Part shown: one piece after another, positions 44,257 through 54,168 of the stretch | How positions within the stretch are numbered: position 1 is the stretch's first letter | Layout of the letters: each line of letters starts with the position of its first letter | Source: Veillonella denticariosi JCM 15641 | GTDB taxonomy: Bacteria; Bacillota; Negativicutes; Veillonellales; Veillonellaceae | Direction: 5' to 3' | NCBI RefSeq assembly: GCF_002959855.1 | Contig: NZ_PPDB01000007.1 | Span: 310,001-374,000 of the forward strand | DNA length: 64,000 nucleotides | Program-made: the position numbers and the translations under genes | The notes under the pieces: generated by a model | Told to the model about the DNA's origin: nothing | Seen by the model: only the letters and a program-made list of their open reading frames with translations | The model's database searches: none

Positions 44257-46455
44257 TCACAGATGTACATCACCTATAAATTTATATCCTAATATATGAA
44301 TATGTTCATCAGACGGATCCACATCACGCATAGCGCCACGAGCGCTGCCGAACAATATTTCACTGCGTGGAGCCTGCGCAAACAGCTCATCGATGACATG
44401 CGACCGACTCGTTATAAAAACCGTATGAATCTCATCATTTAATTGTAGATTTTTTTCCGCTCTTTGTCCATTATATACCATAATTTGTGCCATATGATTT
44501 TGATATAGCACAGTAGATTTTCCGTTACTGTGAAAGTAGATAGCCTCCACGTCATGAGGCTTTACACCATAGGCACGAACCGCATTATAAATATAATATT
44601 CATTGGGGGCCACCTTAATATGATCCGGAGCATCAATATATAGATATGCCTTTTCATGATTTGGCGTTATGCATAGCAAAACATTACACTGCTTCATCGG
44701 TATGTAGTGAACAATACTGTCTTTATGATATTGTGTCAATATAATGGAAAGCATATATGTAAAAATCATTAAGCCAGAACAAAGGAAAACTAATTTTCCG
44801 GACCGATTCGTTTCCGGTTCTAATAAACAGGTAAAAACATAAAGAAAAACATAATATAAATAAACGCAACAAGGCTCCATCATACCGGTCCAGACCAGGC
44901 CGATATGACTATGACTCAGCAAATGATTTATATATAAGGAACCGCGCAATAAAAAGTCTATCATGCACCACAACCATGGTATCGTCACAATATAACTGAG
45001 TAATACGGTGCAGACTATACACATGATAGCTATATCTAATAACGGTGCGACTATACATGCCGCTATAATACCTACGAGACTTATATAATGAAAGTAATAT
45101 AACTGTAGCGGCAATATTAATAGTTGCGCCGACAGGTATAGAACCACGGGTGCTTTCAACCACGAAGGCAACCATTGAATGCGCTCATATAACGTGGTTC
45201 CCCATAACAGTAAACCGTAAGTGGCCCCAAAGGATAGTTGAAAGCTCACATCCAGTACGGATAAGGGGTCATACATAATGCAGCATATGGCACAGATACA
45301 CAAAGCCTGTTTTGCCTGATAAAAACGACCTTTTATATATGCAATACACAGTAGTAAACACATCAATGTGGCACGTACCACAGGGGCGCTACCGCCGACA
45401 ATAGCACAATAAAAAATCGCCATACACACACCGACTATAAGACAGGTTCGTTTTTTCAGTCGTAAGAGACGTCCTATTCCGTAAACTAGTGCAAGAAGCA
45501 AGGCTATATGTGAACCTGATATAGATAGAATATGAATGAGTCCCGTATAGGCAAAGCTTTTCATCGTTTCTTGGCCCAATTCATTATAATGGCCACCGAG
45601 AAATAACGCCTGAGCCAGAACCTTAGCGGTTCCTGTCATCTGTTGACCGATTTGCGTGTCCACAGACTGTCGAACGGTGCCGCAACTATGCAAACACCAT
45701 CGATATACCTTGGCGATTACACTCTCTGTGTATCGAAATGTCTGAATATCCTGAATCGATGCTATGCGATACATAGCATCGTACATACGCCCCGTCTGAA
45801 AATTACTGATATATCGACCACGCCAGTTAATGCGTCCCTCCTCCTCCACCATGAACAGAGATTTCGGTTCGCCTGTGACGACGGCTCTATCACCTAAGCA
45901 TGGCTTTATTTCAGAATCTATTACCTTTGTATATACGGTTATAACACCCTTTCCCATTGTATATACATCCTCAGCGGTTTCTTTAAAGGGGTGAACCTTT
46001 TTTATCTCAAGATCATATTTATAATACGAAGTATCATGGAGCACTGTTTCCTCCGGCGCAGACGTAACTATCCCCAAGTATTCTCCATCCTGATGTAAAT
46101 AATAGGCTTCATATGAATTGTAATCCAGAATAACTCTGGATATATGCCAATACGATATAAAGCTGCTGCCAACCATAATCATGATAGCTAAAATAAAATG
46201 TCTAACGGAACATCCTTTCCATACTGCTTTCACCACTGTTATACACATGTATCCAGCGCAAACGGCCACTATGTAATACATATTATGCAATATAACATAA
46301 TGCTGTCCGTAACCTGATACTATGCCGCATATCATAGCGCATAAAATGAGATGAGCCCATACGCTGTGGGTAATTGTATATCCTGAGGATATGTGACGAT
46401 TCTTATCGTCAAATCGTAATCTTGTCATGAATTTTCTTAAACAGTCCATCCCCAA
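44257..46455 (-). CDS. comEC: ComEC/Rec2 family DNA uptake channel protein
   Basis: Inner-membrane channel for single-stranded DNA during transformation. A long polytopic membrane region is present, with the competence-domain signature HILSISGSHIALLLALVYGIGR and VRATLMCLLLCIAYI. A C-terminal segment of about 170 residues may correspond to a degenerate metallo-hydrolase domain; the usual HXHXDH is not seen. At 732 residues it is a normal size. The start is uncertain: TTG 46455 lies 9 nt from GGAGG but inside comEA, with ATG 46449 and 46428 as alternatives. comEA overlaps it. Confidence 0.9.
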   Translation of the reverse strand: MGMDCLRKFMTRLRFDDKNRHISSGYTITHSVWAHLILCAMICGIVSGYGQHYVILHNMYYIVAVCAGYMCITVVKAVWKGCSVRHFILAIMIMVGSSFISYWHISRVILDYNSYEAYYLHQDGEYLGIVTSAPEETVLHDTSYYKYDLEIKKVHPFKETAEDVYTMGKGVITVYTKVIDSEIKPCLGDRAVVTGEPKSLFMVEEEGRINWRGRYISNFQTGRMYDAMYRIASIQDIQTFRYTESVIAKVYRWCLHSCGTVRQSVDTQIGQQMTGTAKVLAQALFLGGHYNELGQETMKSFAYTGLIHILSISGSHIALLLALVYGIGRLLRLKKRTCLIVGVCMAIFYCAIVGGSAPVVRATLMCLLLCIAYIKGRFYQAKQALCICAICCIMYDPLSVLDVSFQLSFGATYGLLLWGTTLYERIQWLPSWLKAPVVLYLSAQLLILPLQLYYFHYISLVGIIAACIVAPLLDIAIMCIVCTVLLSYIVTIPWLWCMIDFLLRGSLYINHLLSHSHIGLVWTGMMEPCCVYLYYVFLYVFTCLLEPETNRSGKLVFLCSGLMIFTYMLSIILTQYHKDSIVHYIPMKQCNVLLCITPNHEKAYLYIDAPDHIKVAPNEYYIYNAVRAYGVKPHDVEAIYFHSNGKSTVLYQNHMAQIMVYNGQRAEKNLQLNDEIHTVFITSRSHVIDELFAQAPRSEILFGSARGAMRDVDPSDEHIHILGYKFIGDVHL

Positions 46456-46975
46456 TTCCCTTCACCTCCTTGATGCCTTCAATGGACGTGAAAGGTCCCT
46501 TTTGATTACGATACTCCTCTATGCGTTTTGCCGTGGCAGGGCCGATTCCCGGCAATGTATCAAGATCTTTGATTGTGGCCGTATTGATATTGATTTTTTT
46601 ACCTCTCAGCAACATTTCAGGATTACCGTGAAAGTTAAATATCACATGTACATGATCCCCTCCACTGACACTCTCAGCCATATTCAGCGAATCCACATCG
46701 GCGTACGGCAGCAATCCGCCTGCAAGGGCAATCAGATTACCTACCGTAGCATTCTCTTCTATTTCATAAAGTCCAGGCGTAGCAACGGCTCCGCTCACAT
46801 AGGCAACAGGCTTATGGTTATTGTCTGACGTTATCGTTGCTATCTCCTGATTAACTTCATCGCCACCTGGCAATTCAGTGCCCCCATCTGTTATAATAGG
46901 CCATAGGAAATAAATTCCTACTAAAATACACAGGATTAATATAGGTATCATAAATCGTTTCAACCGTTCTTTCAT
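46409..46975 (-). CDS. comEA: ComEA family competence DNA-binding protein
   Basis: Membrane-anchored DNA receptor. A transmembrane helix near the N-terminus (about residues 10-26), an SLBB-like domain (about 60-110; VAYVSGAVATPGLYEI) and two helix-hairpin-helix motifs at the C-terminus (KDLDTLPGIGPATAKRIEEYR and KEVKGIGDG) are visible. The protein is 188 residues from ATG 46975 behind AGGAGGTG; upstream in-frame sequence includes the ribosome binding site. It precedes comEC, its usual partner. Confidence 0.92.
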   Translation of the reverse strand: MKERLKRFMIPILILCILVGIYFLWPIITDGGTELPGGDEVNQEIATITSDNNHKPVAYVSGAVATPGLYEIEENATVGNLIALAGGLLPYADVDSLNMAESVSGGDHVHVIFNFHGNPEMLLRGKKININTATIKDLDTLPGIGPATAKRIEEYRNQKGPFTSIEGIKEVKGIGDGLFKKIHDKITI

Positions 46976-47010
46976 AATGCACCTCCTATGTAAGGATTTC
47001 CTTATGAAAG

Positions 47011-47056
47011 AAAAAAATCCTACCGGTGACACTATTGGTCACCTCAGCAGGATTTT
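47011..47056 (-). terminator. Two-tier hairpin in front of comEA
   Basis: An outer stem pairs 47014-47021 with 47049-47056 and an inner stem pairs 47025-47030 with 47038-47043. On the minus strand it is followed by seven Ts, the form of an intrinsic terminator, just 36 nt before comEA. It may be an attenuator, or a terminator insulating the divergent promoters; function is not established. Confidence 0.6.
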
Positions 47057-47087
47057 CACGATTAATATCGAATATAAGGAGAATTAT

Positions 47088-48317
47088 ATGAATCAAGATA
47101 CATTACGAAAATACGCTCGTACACTATTGCAGTCCGGCGTAAATTTGCAAGAGAATCAAACCCTCGTCGTTTCAGTAGATGTGGAAAATAAAGATTTTGC
47201 TGTCATCGTCACGGAAGAAGCGTACCGGCTAGGAGCTAAAGAGGTTGTAGTAAATTGGCGCTCTTCCCCGATTACACGACAACGCTTATTGCATGCGAAA
47301 GCGACTGTATTGGAGAATCCGGCTAACTGGATTCCTGTATTCTATGAACAATACATAGACGATAAAGCAGCCTTTTTATCATTAATCAGTGCAAACCCTA
47401 ATGCACTTACAGGCATTCCTACCGAACGAATTTCACTGCAATCTCGAAATCTTAACAAGGTATTATCCTTCTATCATACGGCGATTATGAATTCTACTGT
47501 CACCTGGTGCGTTGCCTCCGTACCTACGGTACTATGGGCCGATTTATTAGGCTATAAGGGTACCGATGAAGAGAAAATCGACCAGTTATGGCAGACCTTA
47601 TTAAAACTATGCCGTATCGAAGGCATAGAGCCTAAAGATACATATAAACATCATATGGCTAAATTACGCCATCGCCGTGAAGCATTAAACAAACTGGATT
47701 TGAAAGCATTGCGCTATACTTGTGAAAACGGAACCGATTTATTGCTTGAACTGCCGGAAGGTCATATTTGGCAAGGCGGTGAAGAACAATCCAAAGACGG
47801 TACTGTTTTCAATGCCAATATACCGACAGAGGAAGTATTCTCGGCACCGCAATACAATGGCGTCAATGGCGTTGTATACAGTACAAAACCGCTCATCTAT
47901 CAGGGCAATACGATTTCCGATTTTTCCTTTACTTTCAAAGAAGGCAAAATCGTGGATTATACGGCAAATGAAGGTCTCGATGTACTGAAAGAATTAGTGG
48001 AAACGGACGAAGGTTCACTATATTTGGGTGAAGTCGCCTTAGTTGATCACTACAGCCCTATTAGCCAGTCCAACCAGATTTTCTATGAGACTCTATTCGA
48101 TGAAAATGCATCCTGTCATCTAGCGATCGGTGCGGCCTATCCGACATGCCTAAAGAATAGCGACGGCTTATCCGAAGAAGAATTAAAAGAGCGCGGTTTA
48201 AACCATTCATTAACACATGTGGACTTTATGATCGGTCATGAAAAAATGAACATCAAAGGCTATACACGTGATGGTCAAGAGGTTGATATTATGGTAGATG
48301 GTCACCTGCAATTTTAA
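47088..48317 (+). CDS. M29 family aminopeptidase
   Basis: A 409-residue cytosolic metallo-aminopeptidase of the AmpS/PepS (M29) family. Metal-binding segments match the family: GSLYLGEVALVD, NHSLTHVDFMIGHEKMNIKG and the active-site ENGTDLLLELPEG. The start is ATG 47088 behind AAGGAG at 47077-47082; the longer frame from 46977 runs through the comEA leader hairpin. It is divergent from comEA and ends at a long imperfect hairpin. Confidence 0.92.
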   Translation: MNQDTLRKYARTLLQSGVNLQENQTLVVSVDVENKDFAVIVTEEAYRLGAKEVVVNWRSSPITRQRLLHAKATVLENPANWIPVFYEQYIDDKAAFLSLISANPNALTGIPTERISLQSRNLNKVLSFYHTAIMNSTVTWCVASVPTVLWADLLGYKGTDEEKIDQLWQTLLKLCRIEGIEPKDTYKHHMAKLRHRREALNKLDLKALRYTCENGTDLLLELPEGHIWQGGEEQSKDGTVFNANIPTEEVFSAPQYNGVNGVVYSTKPLIYQGNTISDFSFTFKEGKIVDYTANEGLDVLKELVETDEGSLYLGEVALVDHYSPISQSNQIFYETLFDENASCHLAIGAAYPTCLKNSDGLSEEELKERGLNHSLTHVDFMIGHEKMNIKGYTRDGQEVDIMVDGHLQF

Positions 48318-48324
48318 TATAATA

Positions 48325-48415
48325 AACCCTATCTATTGAATGATATGAACCTTTTCAAATGGATAATCCATTAAAAGGAACTCATCATAAAAATATCAAC
48401 AGATAGAGTTATTTA
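48325..48415. terminator. Long imperfect terminator hairpin after the M29 gene
   Basis: Arms 48325-48334 and 48401-48410 pair, with further inner pairing (CCTTTT with AAAAGG). T-rich sequence follows on the plus strand. It lies between convergent genes. Confidence 0.6.
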
Positions 48416-48449
48416 TTGTATATCGATGAATAATCACTTATATCGTGTC

Positions 48450-48929
48450 TTACAAAGTAATATTTAAAGTCCGTCCTGTAGCCTGATATTCAATGATATC
48501 CACACCGGCTGTTTTCAGCATACGTTTAGAGGCTTTAACCTCTTTTGTATCCTTGTAGAGATCATCTCTATATATTACAGCCTTGATACCACTTTGAATA
48601 ATTGCTTTGGCGCATTCATTGCAGGGGAATAAAGTAACATAAATTTTAGAGCCTTCTAGCGAGCCTCCGCGATAGTTTAAAATCGCATTCAGTTCACTAT
48701 GAACGGTGTAAAAATATTTATTATCGTCCGCTGTCTCCCGTTCCCATGTAAAATCATCATCACTACAGTTTAAAGGCATTCCGTTATAGCCGATGGACAA
48801 AATCTTATTATCATTGCTTACAATACAGGCGCCTACCTGTGTATTCGGATCCTTTGAGCGTTGTGCCGCTAAAATGGCAACCCCCATGAAGTATTCATCC
48901 CAAGTAATATAATCACTGCGTTTTGCCAT
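48450..48929 (-). CDS. comEB: dCMP deaminase family protein (ComEB-like)
   Basis: Zinc-dependent cytidylate deaminase that makes dUMP from dCMP. The zinc motif is HSELNAI with PCNECAK, and NTQVGACIV is present. The 159-residue length is normal. Bacillus comEB lies between comEA and comEC, but here an oppositely oriented aminopeptidase separates it from comEA. Any competence role is weak even in Bacillus; nucleotide metabolism is the main inference. GAGGTAAG precedes the ATG. Confidence 0.88.
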   Translation of the reverse strand: MAKRSDYITWDEYFMGVAILAAQRSKDPNTQVGACIVSNDNKILSIGYNGMPLNCSDDDFTWERETADDNKYFYTVHSELNAILNYRGGSLEGSKIYVTLFPCNECAKAIIQSGIKAVIYRDDLYKDTKEVKASKRMLKTAGVDIIEYQATGRTLNITL

Positions 48930-48945
48930 ACTTACCTCACTTAAA

Positions 48946-48979
48946 TAAGCCCCCTTCTACCTATGTAGTTGGGGGCTTA
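48946..48979 (-). terminator. Terminator after leuS
   Basis: A 9-bp GC-rich stem pairs 48946-48954 with 48971-48979, with extra CTAC/GTAG pairing inside. The T-rich tail on the minus strand is weak. Confidence 0.7.
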
Positions 48980-49007
48980 CATTTTCGAACAAATAGTATA
49001 TCGTTAT

Positions 49008-51476
49008 TTATTTTACAACGATATTTACAAGCTTACCGGGTACGTAAATAACCTTTACGATATTTTTACCTTCTGTAAATTCCTGAACACGGCTGGACTC
49101 TTTAGCCATAGCCTCTAATTCTTCCTTCGTTATATTTACAGAAACAGTTAATTTATCACGTACCTTGCCATTAACCTGTAACACGACCTCCACTTCGTCT
49201 ACAACGAGAGCGGATTCCTCATATACAGGCCAGCTTTCTGTATGAATGGATGTAGTTTCACCCAATTCATGCCATAATTCCTCGGTCATATGAGGAACAA
49301 ACGGTGCCAAGAGAAGTAATAAGGAGTGAGTCAATTCATTCGCCAATGCGCTATTTATGGACTCTGCCTTATCCTTGTGTGCGTACATCGCATTGACAAG
49401 TTCCATGATAGCGGAAATGGCCGTATTAAAGTTAAAGTTATTATCAAGATCTTCCGTAACCTTTTTAATAACGCGGTGCAATTCACGACGCAATGCCACC
49501 TCATCTTTTGTAAGTTCACCTGTATTATGTTTCTGGGCTTCCGTATGATACGCGTCTACGATGCGCCACACACGGCCTAAGAAACGATACGAACCTTCAA
49601 CACCTTGGTCGGACCAATCGAGATCACGATCTACAGGCGCTGCAAAGAGAATAAACAGACGCGCGGTATCGGCGCCATAGGTGTTGATGATTTCCTCAGG
49701 AGATACCACATTACCTTTGGACTTAGACATCTTGCTGCCTTCCTTAAGCACCATACCTTGTGTCAATAGTCCGCGGAACGGTTCATTTGATTCGATAAGA
49801 CCTAAATCGTGAATAACCTTCACAAAGAATCGGGAATACAATAAATGAAGAATAGCATGTTCGATACCGCCGATATACTGGTCAACATTCATCCAGTAGT
49901 TAGCAATTTTCTTATCAAAAGGCGCCTTATCGTTCTTCGCATCCGTATATCTCAAGAAATACCAGGAAGAATCGATAAATGTATCCATCGTATCGGTCTC
50001 ACGACGTGCGGGACCTCCACATTTCGGACAGGTTGTATTCAGGAAGCTTTCAGACGTCGCCAACGGAGATACGGCGCCTGATTCGAATGTAACATCCTCA
50101 GGCAAAAGTACAGGCAAATCTTCTTCGGGAACGAGCTGTTCACCACATGTTTCACAATATACGACAGGAATCGGCACGCCCCAATAGCGTTGACGGGAAA
50201 TTAACCAGTCGCGAAGGCGGAAATTGACTTTACCTTCACCGATGCCTCGTTCATGGAGGGCTGCGGTAATATTTTTACGAGCCTCTTCGGAGGTTTGACC
50301 GTTAAATTCTCCGGAATTTACCAAGATACCATCTTCATGATACCATTCCTGCCATTTTTCAAGGCTGTACTCTTCACCGTCACGGGCAACGACCTGTTTA
50401 ATCGGCAAATCATATTTATGAGCGAACTCCCAGTCACGTTCATCATGTGCAGGAGAGCCCATGACAGCGCCGGTACCATAATCTACCAGTACATAGTTTG
50501 CAATCCAAACCGGCACCTGTTCGCCGGACATTGGATTTACGGCATAGGAACCGGTAAACATACCTTCTTTCGGAGCCTCTGTAGAGGTACGATCGATATC
50601 GCTCATGTTGCGCATCCGCGTAATGAACGCCTCCAGTTCCGCCTTGTTCGGAGCCGTGTCAATCAGGCGTTCCACATAAGGATGTTCAGGAGCCAATACG
50701 ACATAGCTGACGCCGTAAATCGTATCTACCCGTGTAGTATATACGGATATACGTTCATTAATGGACGGCATATCAAAAGAAAACTCAGTACCTTCTGACC
50801 GACCGATCCAATTTTTCTGCATCAACTTAACGCGCTGAGGCCAGTGGTCCAGCGTATCCAAATCGGCCAATAAACGATCGGCATATTCGGTGATTCGCAA
50901 GAACCATTGAGATAAATCCTTTTTCTCCACCGGATTATCACAGCGCCAGCATGCACCGTCTATAATCTGTTCGTTCGCTAGCACCGTATGACATGTTTCA
51001 CACCAGTTTACTTTTGCTTCTTTTTTATAGGCCAAGCCTTTTTTATAGAATTGTGTAAAGAACCATTGTGTCCATTTATAATAGTCTTCTTTACATGTCG
51101 CTACTTCACGGTCCCAATCATACGACAATCCGAGGGCTTTTTGTTGTAATTTCATATTCTCGATGTTATCAAGAGTCCATGTTTTCGGTGCAATACCATG
51201 CTTGATAGCCGCATTTTCTGCAGGCATACCAAAGGAATCCCATCCCATCGGATGTAATACATTAAACCCCTTCATTTTTTTGAAACGGGCTACAACGTCA
51301 CCGATAGAATAGTTACGCACATGCCCCATATGCAAATTTCCCGATGGATATGGGAACATCTCGAGTACATAGTACTTTTCCTTGGATTCATCATATTCTG
51401 TCTTAAAAGTATGGTTTTCCTCCCAATACTTCTGCCACTTTTTTTCAATATCTTGGGCTACATATTTTTCGTTCAT
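49008..51476 (-). CDS. leuS: Leucyl-tRNA synthetase
   Basis: Class I synthetase charging tRNA-Leu. The HIGH motif appears as [11 protein letters not shown], the zinc modules [13 protein letters not shown] and [18 protein letters not shown] are visible, the editing domain lies between them (about residues 220-420), and [10 protein letters not shown] is present. The protein is 822 residues from ATG 51476, behind AGGAGG. No T-box leader was seen in the 90-bp upstream gap. Confidence 0.97.
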   Translation of the reverse strand: MNEKYVAQDIEKKWQKYWEENHTFKTEYDESKEKYYVLEMFPYPSGNLHMGHVRNYSIGDVVARFKKMKGFNVLHPMGWDSFGMPAENAAIKHGIAPKTWTLDNIENMKLQQKALGLSYDWDREVATCKEDYYKWTQWFFTQFYKKGLAYKKEAKVNWCETCHTVLANEQIIDGACWRCDNPVEKKDLSQWFLRITEYADRLLADLDTLDHWPQRVKLMQKNWIGRSEGTEFSFDMPSINERISVYTTRVDTIYGVSYVVLAPEHPYVERLIDTAPNKAELEAFITRMRNMSDIDRTSTEAPKEGMFTGSYAVNPMSGEQVPVWIANYVLVDYGTGAVMGSPAHDERDWEFAHKYDLPIKQVVARDGEEYSLEKWQEWYHEDGILVNSGEFNGQTSEEARKNITAALHERGIGEGKVNFRLRDWLISRQRYWGVPIPVVYCETCGEQLVPEEDLPVLLPEDVTFESGAVSPLATSESFLNTTCPKCGGPARRETDTMDTFIDSSWYFLRYTDAKNDKAPFDKKIANYWMNVDQYIGGIEHAILHLLYSRFFVKVIHDLGLIESNEPFRGLLTQGMVLKEGSKMSKSKGNVVSPEEIINTYGADTARLFILFAAPVDRDLDWSDQGVEGSYRFLGRVWRIVDAYHTEAQKHNTGELTKDEVALRRELHRVIKKVTEDLDNNFNFNTAISAIMELVNAMYAHKDKAESINSALANELTHSLLLLLAPFVPHMTEELWHELGETTSIHTESWPVYEESALVVDEVEVVLQVNGKVRDKLTVSVNITKEELEAMAKESSRVQEFTEGKNIVKVIYVPGKLVNIVVK

Positions 51477-51567
51477 GTAGGGCCTCCTAAACAATGGCAA
51501 CCTTAACAATTTGCCGATTTCTAATTAATATTTTTATTTTACTACTTACTATGAAAGCAGTCAAACT

Positions 51568-53109
51568 CTAGCGTTTTACGACTTTTATCGATTCCTGTTC
51601 CAAGCGTTTCTTTTCCGCTTTAGCCTTAGCAGCTTCTTCCTTTGCTTTACGCTTTGCCTCTTTCTTAGCAGCTTTTTCCTTCGCCTTTTTTTCTAAACGT
51701 TGTTTGTAAGCATCTACCTTCGATAATGATTTCTCCTCTGTTTTTACCGATTCATTAACTATAGCATCAGCAGATTTAGGTACACCTTTTCCCAGATCTC
51801 TTTGCTGAATCATGGCAATGGTTGATTCATCTTCAAAACCTTTACGCCATGCCGCAAAACCGCCCAAGTTCATGTCTTTGATAAGATCCAACTTAAATCC
51901 TAATGAGGTATTATCTTCAAACCAGATACGATCATGACTGCCGCCTCTAGGAATCGATAAATAATACAGTTTTAACTGGTCATCCCATTGCATTTGATCT
52001 TTATATGTGGAAAAATATTGCGCTGTATTTCGCATAGGTAAGGTTTCAGCCTTAGCATATCCGTTTGTATCTCGCCATAGGCGCATATAAAATGGAATGC
52101 CGAGTACAAGCTTGTTTGCCGGTACTTCATGAATCATTTTTTCCACATTTTTCCGCACCCATGGATAACTTGATACAGGTCCGGCAAAGGTACTTTTTGC
52201 CCACGTTTCATCATATGCCATAAGAACCACATAATCTACCGTATCGGCATAAGCCTTGCGATCATAGACCAAAGACCATTCAGGGCTGTTAGAATAACCG
52301 GTTACATCAATGGATGATTTAATATTATACTGATGTAGATACCCCGACAAATACGCTACGAATTTGGTCAATCTCTCCCGGTCGACATAATTGATATTTT
52401 CAAAATCAAAATTATATCCGTCAAAACCATATATATAAGCATATTGTACGAGGTTATGGGCATATTTTTTCCATAATGCTTCATTTGCCAAAATACCGCT
52501 CGTAAAGCCCGGATCAAATCGATTCGTAATCAATGGCCAGACGTGATAGCCATTCTTTTTATAAGCTTTCACATAGTCGACACTTACATTAGGGCTAGAT
52601 TCGATACCTGTACTATGTAGTTTAAACCAGCTCGGTGAAATGATATTATCCCCACTGGTATTAAGTTTTGTTCTATACGGCGCCCCTTCCGTAGGCCACG
52701 GATCGAAAGCCCAAGCTAACGGTGTTTGTAATGTATACGATTCCTTAACATCTGTCGTATCAGCACCGGGACTCAAAGTAATACCGTCCTGATTTTTCGT
52801 ATAGCTGACCCCCAACATCGCTGCACCGGATTCGATATCCACATAATTAGATCCGTTAACCTTTGTTACCGGTAATTTAACGGGTTCCCCCACATTAAAA
52901 GGATTGATGAAGATCGTATTACCTCTTAGTTCCAATTGTGGTACATAAACTGTATAGGATGTTTTATATTGATTCGTCTCATAACGACGTGTAGTAGTAT
53001 TCAAATACTGATCCAGCGGTACCAAAACCTCCGCTTGTACTGCAGTAGTAGCTAATGCGGACAATACCAATGCTGTTAATGATTGAATAATTTTAGATTT
53101 ACGGAACAT
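51568..53109 (-). CDS. Secreted glycoside hydrolase family 18 protein with Lys/Ala-rich tail
   Basis: A 513-residue exported protein with a signal peptide (about residues 1-26, ending TTAVQA). An N-terminal beta-rich region of about 90 residues resembles a copper amine oxidase-like or stalk domain. The GH18 barrel follows, with the DGYNFDFENINY motif that supplies the catalytic Glu, and VDYVVLMAYDETWAK. The last 60 residues are a highly basic Lys/Ala/Glu coiled-coil-like tail. It resembles YaaH/SleL-type envelope hydrolases, so a cell-wall substrate is more likely than chitin; that is inference. AGGAG precedes the ATG. Confidence 0.88.
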   Translation of the reverse strand: MFRKSKIIQSLTALVLSALATTAVQAEVLVPLDQYLNTTTRRYETNQYKTSYTVYVPQLELRGNTIFINPFNVGEPVKLPVTKVNGSNYVDIESGAAMLGVSYTKNQDGITLSPGADTTDVKESYTLQTPLAWAFDPWPTEGAPYRTKLNTSGDNIISPSWFKLHSTGIESSPNVSVDYVKAYKKNGYHVWPLITNRFDPGFTSGILANEALWKKYAHNLVQYAYIYGFDGYNFDFENINYVDRERLTKFVAYLSGYLHQYNIKSSIDVTGYSNSPEWSLVYDRKAYADTVDYVVLMAYDETWAKSTFAGPVSSYPWVRKNVEKMIHEVPANKLVLGIPFYMRLWRDTNGYAKAETLPMRNTAQYFSTYKDQMQWDDQLKLYYLSIPRGGSHDRIWFEDNTSLGFKLDLIKDMNLGGFAAWRKGFEDESTIAMIQQRDLGKGVPKSADAIVNESVKTEEKSLSKVDAYKQRLEKKAKEKAAKKEAKRKAKEEAAKAKAEKKRLEQESIKVVKR

Positions 53110-53276
53110 TGAATCTCCTAACTCTAGTCTCTTTCAAAGAGCATAATAACAATTCTTATATTATACCATATTTATTTAGATTCACAGACATATGTTGTCA
53201 TCAGCACATATGTACACTATAATTTAAATTGTATATTTAAAAAATATAATAACGATAAAGGTATAAGGAGATTTAT

Positions 53277-54104
53277 ATGCATCAATATCTATTTTTTATT
53301 GGAGATTTCCCGATCAGAGCCTATGGAGCCATGTTAGCATTAGCCATCTTATGCGGAGCCTCTGTAGCCTATGTTTTACTAAAAAAAGACGGCCGCGGCT
53401 GGCATGAACACATCGTGGATTTTTCAATTACCGTCGCCGTTGCGGGACTCATCGGGGCACGTCTCTGGGATGTGTTTTTCTTCGATTGGGATTATTACGG
53501 AAATCACCTATTGGAAATCCCCTTCGTTTGGCAAGGCGGCATGGCTATTCAAGGCGGTGTTGTTCTCGGTACGATTGCCGGTTACTGGTATTTACGAAAG
53601 AATAAAATCGATTTCTGGGCTTTCGCGGATATTTTTGCACCGGCCCTCATCTTAGCACAGTCCGTGGGACGCATGGCTAACCTGTTAAACGGCGATGCCT
53701 TCGGTCATCCTACAGGAGGAAATTTCGGTATTATTTATCCTGAAAGCACCCTTGCTTATCGCACATACGGTAACCAACCATTATGGCCTGCAGAAGTATG
53801 GGAAGGACAAATCGATATTCTCATCTTTGTAGCGCTGCTGTTATTCAGCTCGTTTAAACATGCTAAAGGACAAGTATTCATACTGTATGCCATCCTGTAT
53901 TCAAGTGCACGTTTCTGCCTGGAATTCTTACGCGGTGATTATGTAGATTTAACGCTCGGTCTTAAATCGGCACAAATGACGAGTGTCATCGTTATCGTCA
54001 TCGGTATTATTCTCTTCATCTATCTGGGATATTTGGAGAAAAAACAATTATTGGCTACCGAAACAGCTACAGTACAAAACACGAAGAAACATAAAAGAAA
54101 ATAA
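53277..54104 (+). CDS. lgt: Prolipoprotein diacylglyceryl transferase
   Basis: Transfers diacylglycerol to the lipobox cysteine of prolipoproteins in the cytoplasmic membrane. About seven transmembrane segments are present. The signature SVGRMANLLNGDAFGHPT is visible, with the later catalytic-region motif RFCLEFLRGDY. The 275-residue length is normal. AAGGAG precedes the ATG. It is convergent with hslU and shares a terminator with it. Confidence 0.95.
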   Translation: MHQYLFFIGDFPIRAYGAMLALAILCGASVAYVLLKKDGRGWHEHIVDFSITVAVAGLIGARLWDVFFFDWDYYGNHLLEIPFVWQGGMAIQGGVVLGTIAGYWYLRKNKIDFWAFADIFAPALILAQSVGRMANLLNGDAFGHPTGGNFGIIYPESTLAYRTYGNQPLWPAEVWEGQIDILIFVALLLFSSFKHAKGQVFILYAILYSSARFCLEFLRGDYVDLTLGLKSAQMTSVIVIVIGIILFIYLGYLEKKQLLATETATVQNTKKHKRK

Positions 54105-54111
54105 TGACAAT

Positions 54112-54161
54112 AAGCCCCTCCGACGGTAACGTAATATTACCATCGGAGGGGCTTTGTTTTT
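54112..54161. terminator. Bidirectional terminator between lgt and hslU
   Basis: An 18-bp stem with one mismatch pairs 54112-54129 with 54137-54154, GC-rich at its base, followed by a T-rich stretch. Confidence 0.9.
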
Positions 54162-54168
54162 CTGTTAT

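Noticed and set aside
46977-47087. Extended start of the M29 aminopeptidase
   Set aside because: It covers a terminator hairpin and the comEA leader; AAGGAG marks ATG 47088.
51477-51567. T-box leader before leuS
   Set aside because: The gap is too short and lacks the TGGNACCGCG-type antiterminator core.
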